Assembly: GCF_013375155.1 (NCBI RefSeq)
Contig: NZ_JABXOF010000020.1
Coordinates: 1 to 47,764, forward strand
DNA: 47,764 bases
Origin: Serratia ureilytica
Lineage (GTDB): Bacteria; Pseudomonadota; Gammaproteobacteria; Enterobacterales; Enterobacteriaceae
Direction: 5' to 3'
Part shown: piece by piece, positions 41,185-47,764 of the stretch
Layout: every line of letters begins with the position of its first letter
Numbering within the stretch: position 1 is the first letter of the stretch
Position numbers and translations under genes: made by a program
Notes under the pieces: generated by a model
Databases searched by the model: none
The model's input: the letters and a program-made list of their open reading frames with translations, nothing else
Told to the model about the DNA's origin: nothing

Positions 41185-41731
41185 TTCGTGTACCTCTCTT
41201 GCGGTAATTGCTTCTATTAATTCCAAGTGTGGTTAGCTTATCAACCTGCGCTTTTAGCGCTTCAATATTTTCATTAAGCCGCTGCACATCCTCTAAAAAA
41301 CCATCATCATTGATAGTTAACATTTGCTTTTTTGAAATGATGTAGTGAAGGTTCCTTCCTACTACATCTACAGCATTTCGCGCACGCCGGAGTTCTGCAA
41401 CCTCATCCGGGTAAAGCGCCGGATCGCTACTTAATGATGAAGCCAACCTAAACCTTGATTCCTTTGACAAAGACCAACCATTTTTAATGGCTTCACTCTG
41501 CAATTTCTCTTTAAGTTCCTGGCTAACCTTTATATTCAATTTTTCAGAGTTATCAGCAAAGTCAAAATCCTTTGCTTCATAGCTAAACCCTTCATTATTG
41601 GTTATAATTGTCATGGCTATTTTTTTTAATAATGAGGCTGGGGTTAATCCAGCCTTAGCCGCCTCTAATTTTAAAATTGCGTCGTCATCGCGGTCTAACC
41701 GTATTTGTATTTTTTTGCTTTCATCTTTCAT
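41174..41731 (-). CDS. taxA: Relaxosome accessory protein (TaxA-like, MobC type)
   Basis: A 185-residue protein with an N-terminal RHH-like domain (KKIQIRLDRDDDAILKLEAA), a second one (LNIKVSQELKEKLQSEAIKN, GWSLSKESRFRLA) and a C-terminal coiled region (VQRLNENIEALKAQVDKL) with a MobC-like VGRNLHYII block. It should bind oriT and help TaxC. GGAGG lies before the ATG. The taxA name is by position beside taxC. Confidence 0.75.
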   Translation of the reverse strand: MKDESKKIQIRLDRDDDAILKLEAAKAGLTPASLLKKIAMTIITNNEGFSYEAKDFDFADNSEKLNIKVSQELKEKLQSEAIKNGWSLSKESRFRLASSLSSDPALYPDEVAELRRARNAVDVVGRNLHYIISKKQMLTINDDGFLEDVQRLNENIEALKAQVDKLTTLGINRSNYRKRGTRNGR

Positions 41732-42160
41732 CGAGAGCCTCCGGCAGCATGGAAAATGGCTACATATACGGAATGAAATGACGTCATATGTGGCTAATTT
41801 GCCTATCTTGCATCGAGTTGTGATCCTTTGCAAGCCCGCTTACCGCCCACATACTGCTGATTTATTTTATTATTCGCTGATAAAGCAAGTAGTTAACGCA
41901 TCTAGATGTTTTCGCTACGCGAAACCATCAAGACAACGGAAATCACGCCCAGGTCGCCGCTATGCGTCAACCTGGCCGCTCACCGTTGCAGGTGCGTTAG
42001 AAATGGCACTGTGTCGCTTAGATTAATTATAGGCTTAGCAGGGCGGAGGGAGGGGTTTCGCGCTATGCAAGTATGTAACGCCTTCGGCGGCTGCGGGGGA
42101 ATGAAACAAGGGTGATCTTCTGTGACGTTCTTTTCCCCCTGACATGCCCTTTCGGGCATA
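41732..42160. other. Probable oriT region
   Basis: This 430-bp non-coding gap upstream of taxA-taxC is the expected place of oriT. It holds TTTCGC-TAC-GCGAAA (about 41911-41925), CCAGGT...ACCTGG arms (41949-41976) and GATCCTTTGCAAGCCCGC (41821-41838), vaguely like MOBP nick regions (ATCCTG). No exact nick consensus was found. Confidence 0.5.
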
Positions 42161-42184
42161 AAAAGAGGGAGCCTAAGCCCCCTC
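42161..42184 (-). terminator. Terminator of the 42.2-42.5 kb gene pair
   Basis: On the minus strand GAGGGGGC-TTAG-GCTCCCTC (one GU pair) followed by TTTTTA, ten bases after the stop at 42194. Confidence 0.8.
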
Positions 42185-42193
42185 AATCCAACT

Positions 42194-42397
42194 TTATCGA
42201 ATTTGCGTCAAATCGTATTTTCGTCCATACCATTCGACTAATTGCGCCGGAGTCTCTTTTGCCTCAAATGCCTGTAGAATGAAATCCTCACTTAACGACA
42301 CATCTTCCATCGTCACCCCGTATTTATGCTCAAAAATCCGTTTGACGCCTGCCTTGTAGTAGTGAATTGACTTCATGTAAAACGGCTTGTCGGTCAT
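42194..42397 (-). CDS. Small hypothetical protein
   Basis: A 67-residue soluble protein (IHYYKAGVKRIFEHKYGVTM, DFILQAFEAKETPAQLVEWY). Its ATG overlaps the stop of the gene before it (ATGA). Function unknown. Confidence 0.6.
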   Translation of the reverse strand: MTDKPFYMKSIHYYKAGVKRIFEHKYGVTMEDVSLSEDFILQAFEAKETPAQLVEWYGRKYDLTQIR

Positions 42398-42525
42398 AGT
42401 GCATACCCTCGCAGATAGTCTACCCACCAACGCAAGTCGTCCCATGCGTGCGCTTTCATTGCCGGTATGCGCGTTTGTTTACCGCTTGCGAGCTGATTTG
42501 CTAGCTGTATAATGTCAATTGGCAT
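42394..42525 (-). CDS. 43-residue hypothetical protein
   Basis: The frame begins MPIDIIQLANQLASG and ends VDYLRGYAL, with AWDDLRWWVDYL near the end. GAGGA is before the ATG, and its stop overlaps the next start (ATGA), so the two genes form a coupled pair. Small Trp-rich proteins like this are common in phage and plasmid early regions; function unknown. Confidence 0.55.
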   Translation of the reverse strand: MPIDIIQLANQLASGKQTRIPAMKAHAWDDLRWWVDYLRGYAL

Positions 42526-42592
42526 CTTTAATTCCTCGACAGTCTTAGATTTGCCTGAGAGCCGGATTGTTAGCGCAACCCGGCTTTCATTT

Positions 42593-42802
42593 TTAGAACG
42601 GTTGGATCACTTCATTCACTTCTTTGATGACATATTTTTGTTGAGGGTTGTTCTGACCGAAAACATATGCGGCATCATATTGATTCAATGCATTGGTGAT
42701 AAAGTGGCATTCAACCAATTCACCATTTACATTCTCAGCAATGAAAACCACGTCAAAACGAGTTAAGCGGAGGGTGTCAATGTTGCGGGTAATATTGTTC
42801 AT
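42593..42802 (-). CDS. Small hypothetical protein under the shared dyad
   Basis: A 69-residue protein (NNITRNIDTLRLTRFDVVFI, AAYVFGQNNPQQKYVIKEVN). GGAG lies eight bases before the chosen ATG; the open frame extends 21 codons further through the leader. The promoter dyad (42868-42883) is about 65 bases upstream. Function unknown. Confidence 0.55.
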   Translation of the reverse strand: MNNITRNIDTLRLTRFDVVFIAENVNGELVECHFITNALNQYDAAYVFGQNNPQQKYVIKEVNEVIQPF

Positions 42803-42867
42803 AACGTAAACTCCAATCACCTTCGGGGTGTGCCGATCGAATCGCTCTTGATTCAATAAATTCATTA

Positions 42868-42883
42868 TACATCGTTTGATATC
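42868..42883 (-). promoter_or_regulatory. Shared promoter dyad, copy 2
   Basis: On the minus strand GATATCAAACGATGTATAAT: the ACATC/GATAT dyad directly abuts a consensus TATAAT -10 box. Confidence 0.7.
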
Positions 42884-42928
42884 AGATGCAAACTTTTATA
42901 TTCATAAATTTAAATTTAATGGCGTGTG

Positions 42929-43114
42929 TCAAACTTTAATTTGATGTCGGGTTGTATATTCTGCGTAGTATCGATTGCCGTCTATATTTGCTGGGGTCAG
43001 GGTAACGATATACCCGGAGCCTGATTTTTCCACGGCTTCTAACGGATAATAAGACCGGTTTAATATATTTAGAACCATATCACCCACCACTAATTCTTTA
43101 GTTTTCTTTTCCAT
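42929..43114 (-). CDS. Small hypothetical protein under the shared dyad
   Basis: A 61-residue basic protein (KKTKELVVGDMVLNILNRSY, SGSGYIVTLTPANI) that looks like a small beta-rich fold. AGAGGG precedes the ATG and the promoter dyad lies at 43164-43179. Function unknown. Confidence 0.55.
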   Translation of the reverse strand: MEKKTKELVVGDMVLNILNRSYYPLEAVEKSGSGYIVTLTPANIDGNRYYAEYTTRHQIKV

Positions 43115-43163
43115 TATGTAGCCCTCTGCTGTAGTGAATATTATCTATTCGACAAATCCATTA

Positions 43164-43179
43164 CACATCGTTTGATGTC
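43164..43179 (-). promoter_or_regulatory. Shared promoter dyad, copy 3
   Basis: CACATCGTTTGATGTC; the ACATC-GTTT-GATGT dyad is perfect here. On the minus strand it runs into TGTAAT. Confidence 0.7.
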
Positions 43180-43206
43180 GATTTCAATATATGATGACAA
43201 AAATAA

Positions 43207-43228
43207 GGCGGGTTTCCCCGCCTTTTTA
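43207..43228 (-). terminator. Terminator of the J-domain gene
   Basis: GGCGGG-GAAA-CCCGCC stem on the minus strand followed by TTATTTTT, six bases after the stop at 43229. Confidence 0.75.
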
Positions 43229-43744
43229 TTAATTTGTTTTTTCTAACTGTTTTTTACCTCTTGCTTTTCTTTGTCCGCTTGTTCCATACATTTCGCGGAT
43301 CTCTTCAATTGTATGTGTTTTCCTGTTGTACACGCTTTTATGCTCTTCCGGTCTGTAATACCATTCTTTTTTGGTTGGTGCCCATTTGCATTTTAACGCT
43401 TTGAGCATGTCTTTATGGTTTCGGGTTTCCCCTCTAATCCACACCCAATTGCCAATAACCTCGAAAATCACCCCCTCCATTGTCACAAGTGTTTTTAAAA
43501 CACTCTCAATTTCTTCTCCATAATTATAAATATCATCTTCATTCACGGATTGAAATTGCTTGATCTTCTCTAAATTATTGACGAGAAATTCATACGCTGC
43601 ATTGACCATTTTCATCATCTCTGCGCCGATTGGTTTTTTATCTGGATGATACTTAACAGCGAGGCGTTTAAACGCTTTTTTGAGTTCTGCCTGATTAACT
43701 TCACCAGTTAAACCGAAAACATTGAGGGCTTCTTGAATATTCAT
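43229..43744 (-). CDS. J-domain (DnaJ-like) protein
   Basis: A 171-residue protein. Residues 1-60 form a J domain (EALNVFGLTGEVNQAELKKA, FKRLAVKYHPDKKP with the HPD triad, MKMVNAAYEFL). The rest lacks Gly/Phe and zinc regions; WVWIRGETRNHKDMLKALKC, KWAPTKKEWYYRP is a separate small fold often seen after J domains on plasmids and phages. IncX plasmids carry such DnaJ-like genes. It should stimulate host DnaK. It has the promoter dyad (43810) and the shared leader box (43754). Confidence 0.82.
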   Translation of the reverse strand: MNIQEALNVFGLTGEVNQAELKKAFKRLAVKYHPDKKPIGAEMMKMVNAAYEFLVNNLEKIKQFQSVNEDDIYNYGEEIESVLKTLVTMEGVIFEVIGNWVWIRGETRNHKDMLKALKCKWAPTKKEWYYRPEEHKSVYNRKTHTIEEIREMYGTSGQRKARGKKQLEKTN

Positions 43745-43753
43745 GATTTTGTT

Positions 43754-43777
43754 CCTATCGCCGTTCGGGGCGTACCG
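43754..43777 (-). promoter_or_regulatory. Shared leader box, copy 1
   Basis: On the minus strand CGGTACGCCCCGAACGGCG followed by ATAGG, in the 5' leader of the J-domain gene; CGCC/GGCG arms may pair, and AGG may serve as ribosome site. Confidence 0.6.
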
Positions 43778-43809
43778 TTCAAATCACTTCTGACTTGATA
43801 AATTTATTA

Positions 43810-43825
43810 TACATCGTTTGATATC
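43810..43825 (-). promoter_or_regulatory. Shared promoter dyad, copy 4
   Basis: GATATCAAACGATGTATAAT on the minus strand, identical to copy 2. Confidence 0.7.
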
Positions 43826-43866
43826 GAGAAGTAAATAAAAAAGACGGGTTTCCCCGCCTATAAATT

Positions 43867-44073
43867 CTATTTATCTATTATAACGATGACTGGTTCTGTA
43901 TTTTCCGCTTGTACTGATGCAGATCCAGCCCAATATTCATAAAACCCTTGCTTTGCAGCAAGCTCTTTTATTGCATCTTCTTCTTTTGAAAAAGCGGACA
44001 GGCTTGATTTTCCAACCATTATCCGCCATTTTTTTCTATAAAACTTAACCTCTAACTTGGGAATCTCATACAT
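43867..44073 (-). CDS. Small hypothetical protein under the shared dyad
   Basis: A 68-residue protein (LEVKFYRKKWRIMVGKSSLS, AFSKEEDAIKELAAKQGFYE) with a beta-beta-alpha look. AGGATAATTAAAT precedes the ATG. Same leader box and dyad as the J-domain gene. Function unknown. Confidence 0.55.
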   Translation of the reverse strand: MYEIPKLEVKFYRKKWRIMVGKSSLSAFSKEEDAIKELAAKQGFYEYWAGSASVQAENTEPVIVIIDK

Positions 44074-44093
44074 ATTTAATTATCCTATCGCCG

Positions 44094-44117
44094 TTCGGGG
44101 CGTACCGTTCAAATCAC
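44094..44117 (-). promoter_or_regulatory. Shared leader box, copy 2
   Basis: 24 bases identical to copy 1 (43754-43777), in the leader of the 68-residue gene. Confidence 0.6.
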
Positions 44118-44139
44118 TGCTGATTTGATAAATCCATTA

Positions 44140-44155
44140 TACATCGCTTGATGTC
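44140..44155 (-). promoter_or_regulatory. Shared promoter dyad, copy 5
   Basis: TACATCGCTTGATGTC; perfect ACATC/GATGT arms. On the minus strand it abuts TATAAT. Confidence 0.7.
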
Positions 44156-44159
44156 TAAA

Positions 44160-44555
44160 TCAATGTTATTATGCGCGTAAGCGCATGAAAAGCGGCATAA
44201 AAGAGTTATATATTACACCGCGGTTAAACCGCTGAAGCCCGCCCTGGGGCGGTACGATTTTTCATAGGCAACATCACCCATCCCCTCCCTGCAAAGCCCA
44301 TACGGCCTCACAGGCGGATAATGCGTAACACTTCCCCTTCCCTCGGTGAGCGGTCAGAACGTCGTGCAGCGACGTTTTGAGCGTGATTTCCGAGGCGTTA
44401 GCGGCTGCGCTTGCGCAGACGGTTACGGGGGAAGATGCAGAGGACGAACAGAAGGGAAAGAATGCCATCACAATTGTCGCCGGCGCCTGGGCGCCAACGC
44501 CAAAAATGATGGTCTTTTTACACCTGGCGCCCAGCTGCAGGACGCTATTTTGATG
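44160..44555. other. Hairpin-rich non-coding region
   Basis: No gene is supported here. Perfect stems follow each other: ATGCGC-GTAA-GCGCAT (44171), AACGTCG-TGCAG-CGACGTT (about 44360), CTGCGC-TT-GCGCAG (about 44403), GGCGCC-TG-GGCGCC (about 44484), and CTGGGCGCCA (about 44489) with TGGCGCCCAG (about 44525). Such density suits a single-strand origin, a lagging-strand start or a second transfer or partition site. Confidence 0.5.
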
Positions 44556-44987
44556 TCAAATTGACAGATACGGGTGTTTACCAGCCAGCAAGAGCAAGTA
44601 GTTATACTCTCCTACGGTTAAGGTTCCGCGCGTGTTTGGATTCTCTTTGGACTGCCAGCTACGCGGCAAGCAGCCAAATAGTTCAGCGGCTTGTTCGACG
44701 CTCAATCCGGCCTCTTCCCGTGTCCGCTTAACCTCATCAGCAGACGGTTTGTGCTGTACCGTCATCAATGCCGGTTGTTTCTGCGTCAAAACATGCTGCG
44801 GATGTTCACCGGCCAGCAACAGCAGAAACTGGAACTCTCCGGGGCGTATGCCGATCGTCTCTTTTGACGTTTCAGACTCCTTTTTCTGCCACGTTGCAAG
44901 CGTCACGCCGAACAAGGCCGCCAATTCTTTTTGCGTCAGGCCAAGTTGATTTCTCAACTTAGCAATTTCGGTGCCGGTAGCTATCAT
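44556..44987 (-). CDS. Regulator with two tandem XRE-like domains
   Basis: A 143-residue protein made of two similar halves: residues 8-66 (AKLRNQLGLTQKELAALFGV, TWQKKES, EFQFLLLLAGEHP) and 84-143 (KRTREEAGLSVEQAAELFGC, SWQSKEN, EYNYLLLLAGKHP). Each holds a helix-turn-helix followed by a LLLLAG helix. One chain may bind a dyad as a pseudo-dimer. Its start overlaps the previous gene (ATGA). It is a candidate regulator of the shared dyads nearby. Confidence 0.75.
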   Translation of the reverse strand: MIATGTEIAKLRNQLGLTQKELAALFGVTLATWQKKESETSKETIGIRPGEFQFLLLLAGEHPQHVLTQKQPALMTVQHKPSADEVKRTREEAGLSVEQAAELFGCLPRSWQSKENPNTRGTLTVGEYNYLLLLAGKHPYLSI

Positions 44988-45253
44988 TCTTCGCCCTTAA
45001 AGAATTCAGAATCGAGTAAAATTTTGGTTGAGCGCAATTTAGGTAAATCCATCCCTTTTAATTCTTTTTTACTGTTTGCGGTAAACTGAGTAACCTGATC
45101 CACAAATTCTTTTTCCGTACCGTCAGGAAAGCGCTTGCGTTTAATCCGTGTGAATACGGCCTCTAACTTGCCGTCATCCAATTTAAAAACTTCTGTTTTG
45201 AATGTGTTCATGCCGCTGGAACCGGCATGATAATAGACGCAGGTCTTAGACAT
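44984..45253 (-). CDS. Hypothetical protein
   Basis: An 89-residue basic protein (TEVFKLDDGKLEAVFTRIKR, KRFPDGTEKEFVDQVTQF), probably beta-rich. It overlaps both neighbours by a few bases and is therefore part of a three-gene operon ending in the tandem-HTH regulator. Function unknown. Confidence 0.6.
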   Translation of the reverse strand: MSKTCVYYHAGSSGMNTFKTEVFKLDDGKLEAVFTRIKRKRFPDGTEKEFVDQVTQFTANSKKELKGMDLPKLRSTKILLDSEFFKGEE

Positions 45254-45806
45254 TACTTTGCCCTCTTAATTGACTAATAAATCCAACGAGCCGGATAATT
45301 TCATCCATCGTTAACCCTTTAAGGTTAATTTTATAGTTATCGTAGCAGTAGCGCTGAACCTCACCGCCGATCCCCTCGTGATTCAATTCACAGACTCTGT
45401 CACTGTGACCGTAACGAGGCCGCTCTACGCTGACTAAGCGCCCCAGCGCATCGATAAACCATCCCTTCACCTGCTGCCGTTCGGCCTCTCTTTCCCGATC
45501 GCTGACCGCTTTAGCGAGCTTGTCCTGGGCACCGTCCAAAAGCCGCTTGCGAATATCACGACTGATCGCCGTTGGTGTTCTACTGTGGGAAATATTAATC
45601 ACGTTGTCGCTGCTGTTGTCGATGACGGCCAGAAGGTGAAACTGATGATATGAGCAGGTGATTATGATGCTGTAATGCCGGTATTCAGGAGAGCGCAAGA
45701 CTTGACGCCATTGTTCAGACTTTAGGCGGTCGATGTGCCACCCGTTGCCAAGTAGCAAGCAGACTTGTTCAAGGGTGGTAATTTGCTGATTTGAAAATTC
45801 TTTCAT
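45246..45806 (-). CDS. Hypothetical protein
   Basis: A 186-residue protein. The N-terminal part (EQVCLLLGNGWHIDRLKSEQ, HYSIIITCSYHQFHLLAVID) looks beta-rich; a charged helix follows (LAKAVSDREREAERQQVKGW); the C-terminus has VCELNHEGIGGEVQRYCYDN. First gene of the operon with the 89-residue and tandem-HTH genes. A copy of the shared leader box lies just upstream (45815-45838). Function unknown. Confidence 0.6.
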   Translation of the reverse strand: MKEFSNQQITTLEQVCLLLGNGWHIDRLKSEQWRQVLRSPEYRHYSIIITCSYHQFHLLAVIDNSSDNVINISHSRTPTAISRDIRKRLLDGAQDKLAKAVSDREREAERQQVKGWFIDALGRLVSVERPRYGHSDRVCELNHEGIGGEVQRYCYDNYKINLKGLTMDEIIRLVGFISQLRGQSNV

Positions 45807-45814
45807 GTTGTACT

Positions 45815-45838
45815 CCTATCGCCAATCGGGGCGTACCG
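45815..45838 (-). promoter_or_regulatory. Shared leader box, copy 3
   Basis: On the minus strand CGGTACGCCCCGATTGGCG followed by ATAGG; it differs from the other copies only in the loop (ATT for AAC) and keeps the CGCC/GGCG arms. Confidence 0.55.
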
Positions 45839-45847
45839 TGTTTAATA

Positions 45848-46129
45848 TTATCGTTTGTCGGCGGTTAAATAGACTTCATCCCCTGCCCGCTTGCCAACAG
45901 CGATCACCAGCAGGACGATTTCGTTGTCGATGACTTCGTAAACCAGTCGATAGCCTGACGAACGTAGTTTGATTTTGTAGCGGTTCTGGCGGCCACTGAG
46001 TCGGGACGCTGGGACATGTGGATTCTCTAATCGCTCGGCCAGCTTTTTTTTCAGCTGCTCCCTGATCGGATGCCCCAGCTTTTCCCACTCTTTCAGCGCC
46101 CGCTTCTCAAACTTGAGTTTATAAGTCAT
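45848..46129 (-). CDS. stbE: StbE-like toxin (RelE family)
   Basis: A 93-residue RelE/ParE-fold protein: YKLKFEKRALKEWEKLGHPI, REQLKKKLAERLENP, YKIKLRSSGYRLVYEVIDNE, IVLLVIAVGKR. This is the RelE pattern with the catalytic basic residues (R in SGYRLVYE and the C-terminal GKR), and closely follows StbE of R485 as I recall. Likely a ribosome-dependent mRNA interferase. It overlaps the antitoxin gene by 11 bases. Confidence 0.88.
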   Translation of the reverse strand: MTYKLKFEKRALKEWEKLGHPIREQLKKKLAERLENPHVPASRLSGRQNRYKIKLRSSGYRLVYEVIDNEIVLLVIAVGKRAGDEVYLTADKR

Positions 46130-46370
46130 CGAGAGAAACGCTCACGTACTCGGCATCTTTCATGCGCTCATCAGCGATTTGATTGAGCTCCGCATCTTCG
46201 GCCAGTTCGCGATAGTATGCAAAAAGCTCAGGGGGAACGCAGTAGAACGCTGGTTCGTTGCGATTGAGGATCGCGATCGCTTCACCGTCTCCGTCAGCAA
46301 CGGTTCCCATCGGATTTTTTTTCAGGTCGGTGATAGACGCCGCCGTAGTGGTTAAGATCTGGTAAGCCAT
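46119..46370 (-). CDS. stbD: StbD-like antitoxin (Phd/YefM family)
   Basis: An 83-residue antitoxin: YQILTTTAASITDLKKNPMG (Phd/YefM DNA-binding N-terminus), AIAILNRNEPAFYCVPPELF, and an acidic C-terminus (EYVSVSLDDL) that would bind the toxin. GGAGG lies seven bases before the ATG. Antitoxin first and overlapping is standard. It should repress its own operon. Confidence 0.88.
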   Translation of the reverse strand: MAYQILTTTAASITDLKKNPMGTVADGDGEAIAILNRNEPAFYCVPPELFAYYRELAEDAELNQIADERMKDAEYVSVSLDDL

Positions 46371-46439
46371 ATGCACCCCTCCTTTAAATCAAGTTAGAAC
46401 ACCAATATTAGCACCATTAAAAGCACCTTTCAATGTGTT

Positions 46440-47132
46440 CTAGCTGTGGAACTCATCTTCAAACGGTTCCATTAATTCATTAATATATTTAACACCGACT
46501 TTATCTTTTATATCTTCTTTCAATCGCTGGCAGATTAATTTGACGGCGCTGGTTTTAGCTGCCGTTTCGATTTGGCAATCATAAAGGCGTTCTAGCATGT
46601 ATGTTATTTTTGTTATATTTGAACCGTATTTTGAATGGGCGTAAATTAAAAACTTCCCCCCTTCTTTATCGTTGAACTTTTCCATAAAAATGGTTGCTTG
46701 CGAATCTTCATCATAGTCAAATTGTTCAAGAACAATTTTCTTTGTTTTCTCTGGAAAGCTAACCTCAATAAAATCTATTTTTTCCCCTTTAATTTTATCG
46801 AGGAATTCAGAGAAGGAAGGATAAACTTGAGCAAACGAAATAAATTTATCAGCAGGGACTGAACAGGTATAAAAGCAATCAATGCCGTCATCCATTTTTG
46901 ATTGAAACCCTAAATCACGGTCATAATGGCTTTTACAAAACTCGACTAAATCAGTTAACGCGTTTTTTTCAGACAACCGCTCATCGGCAATTATCGTCTG
47001 TTCCTGAGTTTGCTCGTAGTAGTCAACATCACCGGCGCTGATCGCTTCCAGGATCGCAAAGTCCAACAACTCGCACTGTGACAGTATGCTCATCTCAATG
47101 CGATGCATCTGTATGTTATTGATTCCAGCCAT
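46440..47132 (-). CDS. Hypothetical protein
   Basis: A 230-residue acidic soluble protein (FAILEAISAGDVDYYEQTQE, TDLVEFCKSHYDRDLGFQSK, ATIFMEKFNDKEGGKFLIYA). I do not recognise a domain. It lies alone between stbDE and the origin, upstream of the toxin-antitoxin pair on the same strand. Confidence 0.6.
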   Translation of the reverse strand: MAGINNIQMHRIEMSILSQCELLDFAILEAISAGDVDYYEQTQEQTIIADERLSEKNALTDLVEFCKSHYDRDLGFQSKMDDGIDCFYTCSVPADKFISFAQVYPSFSEFLDKIKGEKIDFIEVSFPEKTKKIVLEQFDYDEDSQATIFMEKFNDKEGGKFLIYAHSKYGSNITKITYMLERLYDCQIETAAKTSAVKLICQRLKEDIKDKVGVKYINELMEPFEDEFHS

Positions 47133-47530
47133 TAATAATTATCCTTGCAATGTAAACAAGTACAGCCGAACTACCTGGAGGCTCGGCGACCAGTAAGCCT
47201 ATGCGACCGGCCAGCAAAAGCAAAGCGACAATGCTGATAATGCTCAAACGCTCTCAGCGGGCTTTTGAGCGTTTTGGACGGTTTGGCGAAGGGGTTGCAT
47301 TACAGAATGTCGTATAGCGCCTCTGAGAGCTTCACAGAGAGAGTCAAAAGGATCCTTTTAGGATCTTCCCCACCGCTCGCCGCAGTTTTGACTAGCGGAG
47401 GCAAGCAAAGCGCCGCCGGAGTCTGTCAAAACGAGGAAGCGGAATAGCTACCGGACGTTATGAGAGCACGCTCACACCTTAGCATATTGGGGCGATCAGG
47501 AGGTCAGACCGTGGGTTTTGTGGTTTCGGG
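47133..47530. other. Non-coding region upstream of the origin
   Basis: No supported gene. It holds an AACGCTC...GAGCGTT hairpin followed by TTGG (47248-47275), the palindrome AAGGATCC-TT near 47349, and GC-rich segments before the DnaA box. It may carry an RNA or host-factor site for replication. Confidence 0.45.
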
Positions 47531-47539
47531 TTATCCACA
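47531..47539 (+). promoter_or_regulatory. DnaA box of the replication origin
   Basis: TTATCCACA, a perfect consensus DnaA box, lies just before an AT-rich stretch and the iteron array that starts across the circular junction. The order DnaA box, AT-rich segment, iterons, initiator gene is the usual layout of an iteron origin such as R6K gamma. Confidence 0.75.
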
Positions 47540-47547
47540 GGGGTTTG

Positions 47548-47676
47548 TATTACTGATCTTTTTTTACTTATTAAAAGACTTAATTCAAAACTTACTTAAA
47601 CTTGATCTTAACTTAATAGACTTAAGTAACATTTTATTAACATATTTATATCTTTATTTTTCAATGGGTAATTGTT
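47548..47676. other. AT-rich DNA-unwinding segment of the origin
   Basis: About 130 bases of very AT-rich sequence with several TTAA and ACTTA elements separate the DnaA box from the iterons. By position it is the probable duplex-opening region. No gene is visible in it. Confidence 0.6.
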
Positions 47677-47764
47677 TGTTTAGGGTGCCATCTAAGCTTC
47701 AAAGGTGAACGCCTATGCCGTTAAAGGTGAACGCCTATGCCGTTAAAGGTGAACGCCTATGCCG
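47670..47764. repeat. Terminal overlap showing a circular molecule
   Basis: These 95 bases are identical to bases 1-95. The simplest explanation is an assembly overlap at the ends of a circular contig, so the true molecule is about 47,669 bp and these bases should be counted once. A real 95-bp tandem duplication of the first iterons is possible but less likely. Confidence 0.9.

Noticed and set aside
42141..42160. ATGCCC-TTTC-GGGCAT hairpin as a terminator
   Set aside because: A T tract follows on neither strand; the adjacent GAGGGGGC/GCTCCCTC hairpin is the convincing terminator.
44274..44564. Frames on both strands in the hairpin-rich region
   Set aside because: They overlap each other, lack ribosome sites and cross several perfect inverted repeats.
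47670..47764. A true tandem duplication at the window end
   Set aside because: The exact identity to the first 95 bases and the reconstructed origin layout are better explained by circular assembly overlap.
1..47764. Antibiotic or metal resistance genes, integron or tRNA genes
   Set aside because: None of the frames shows the relevant motifs; the IS26-like element is the only feature often linked with resistance.

Overview
The window is an almost certainly complete circular plasmid written linearly. Bases 47670-47764 repeat bases 1-95 exactly (95 bp), so the circle is about 47,669 bp. The replication and transfer genes match the IncX (R6K-like) plasmid plan as I remember it: a pi-type (Pir/Rep_3) initiator next to 22-bp iterons, a bis-like gene, hha-hns-topB, a pilX-type (VirB) type IV secretion system with a fused VirB3-VirB4, an ActX (RfaH/NusG-like) antiterminator, a TaxA/TaxC-like relaxase pair and a StbD/StbE-like toxin-antitoxin. 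The host is therefore most likely a member of Enterobacterales. I see no antibiotic-resistance, tRNA or rRNA gene. No database search was possible; names rest on motifs and remembered family sequences.

Layout. 47140-47764 plus 1-800: replication origin (DnaA box, AT-rich stretch, eight iterons, degenerate 36-bp repeats, inverted-repeat operators). 804-3633: pir, bis-like gene, a DUF2726-like gene and a HEPN-like gene. 3654-5286: ParA, an RHH-like partner, small membrane proteins and the par control region. 5287-5529: a small gene separated from its Shine-Dalgarno by a transposon. 5533-14362: an 8,830-bp Tn3-family transposon (44-bp perfect terminal inverted repeats, 5-bp ATCTT target duplication) carrying a LuxR-type regulator and a four-gene chaperone-usher fimbrial operon; its own tnpA has lost its 5' half at an 820-bp IS26-like element. 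14476-18261: SprT-like protease, candidate small RNA, YjeJ-like protein, ResD-like recombinase. 18598-20024: a cluster of small, mostly membrane, proteins. 20076-25386: hha, hns, topB, two unknown genes, an Mrr-like nuclease and an RHH protein, bracketed by a 119-bp inverted repeat. 25403-39053: the conjugation operon, read leftwards from actX to taxB and on to two exported proteins. 39275-42525: XRE regulator, relaxase genes and probable oriT. 42593-47132: small accessory genes, a J-domain protein, a tandem-HTH regulator, stbDE and unknowns.

How it fits together. Pir and the iterons replicate and autoregulate; ParA, StbDE and the ResD-like recombinase stabilise. TaxA/TaxC process DNA, TaxB couples it to the PilX channel, and ActX probably lets RNA polymerase read past a strong intrinsic terminator just downstream of actX. 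Hha and H-NS probably silence. The transposon adds a surface fimbria, giving the plasmid both spread and adhesion functions. The least explained structures are dispersed control elements: a 14-bp dyad next to a -10 box in front of five small genes, TATATC/GATATA dyads at several intergenic sites, and ops-like repeats at actX.
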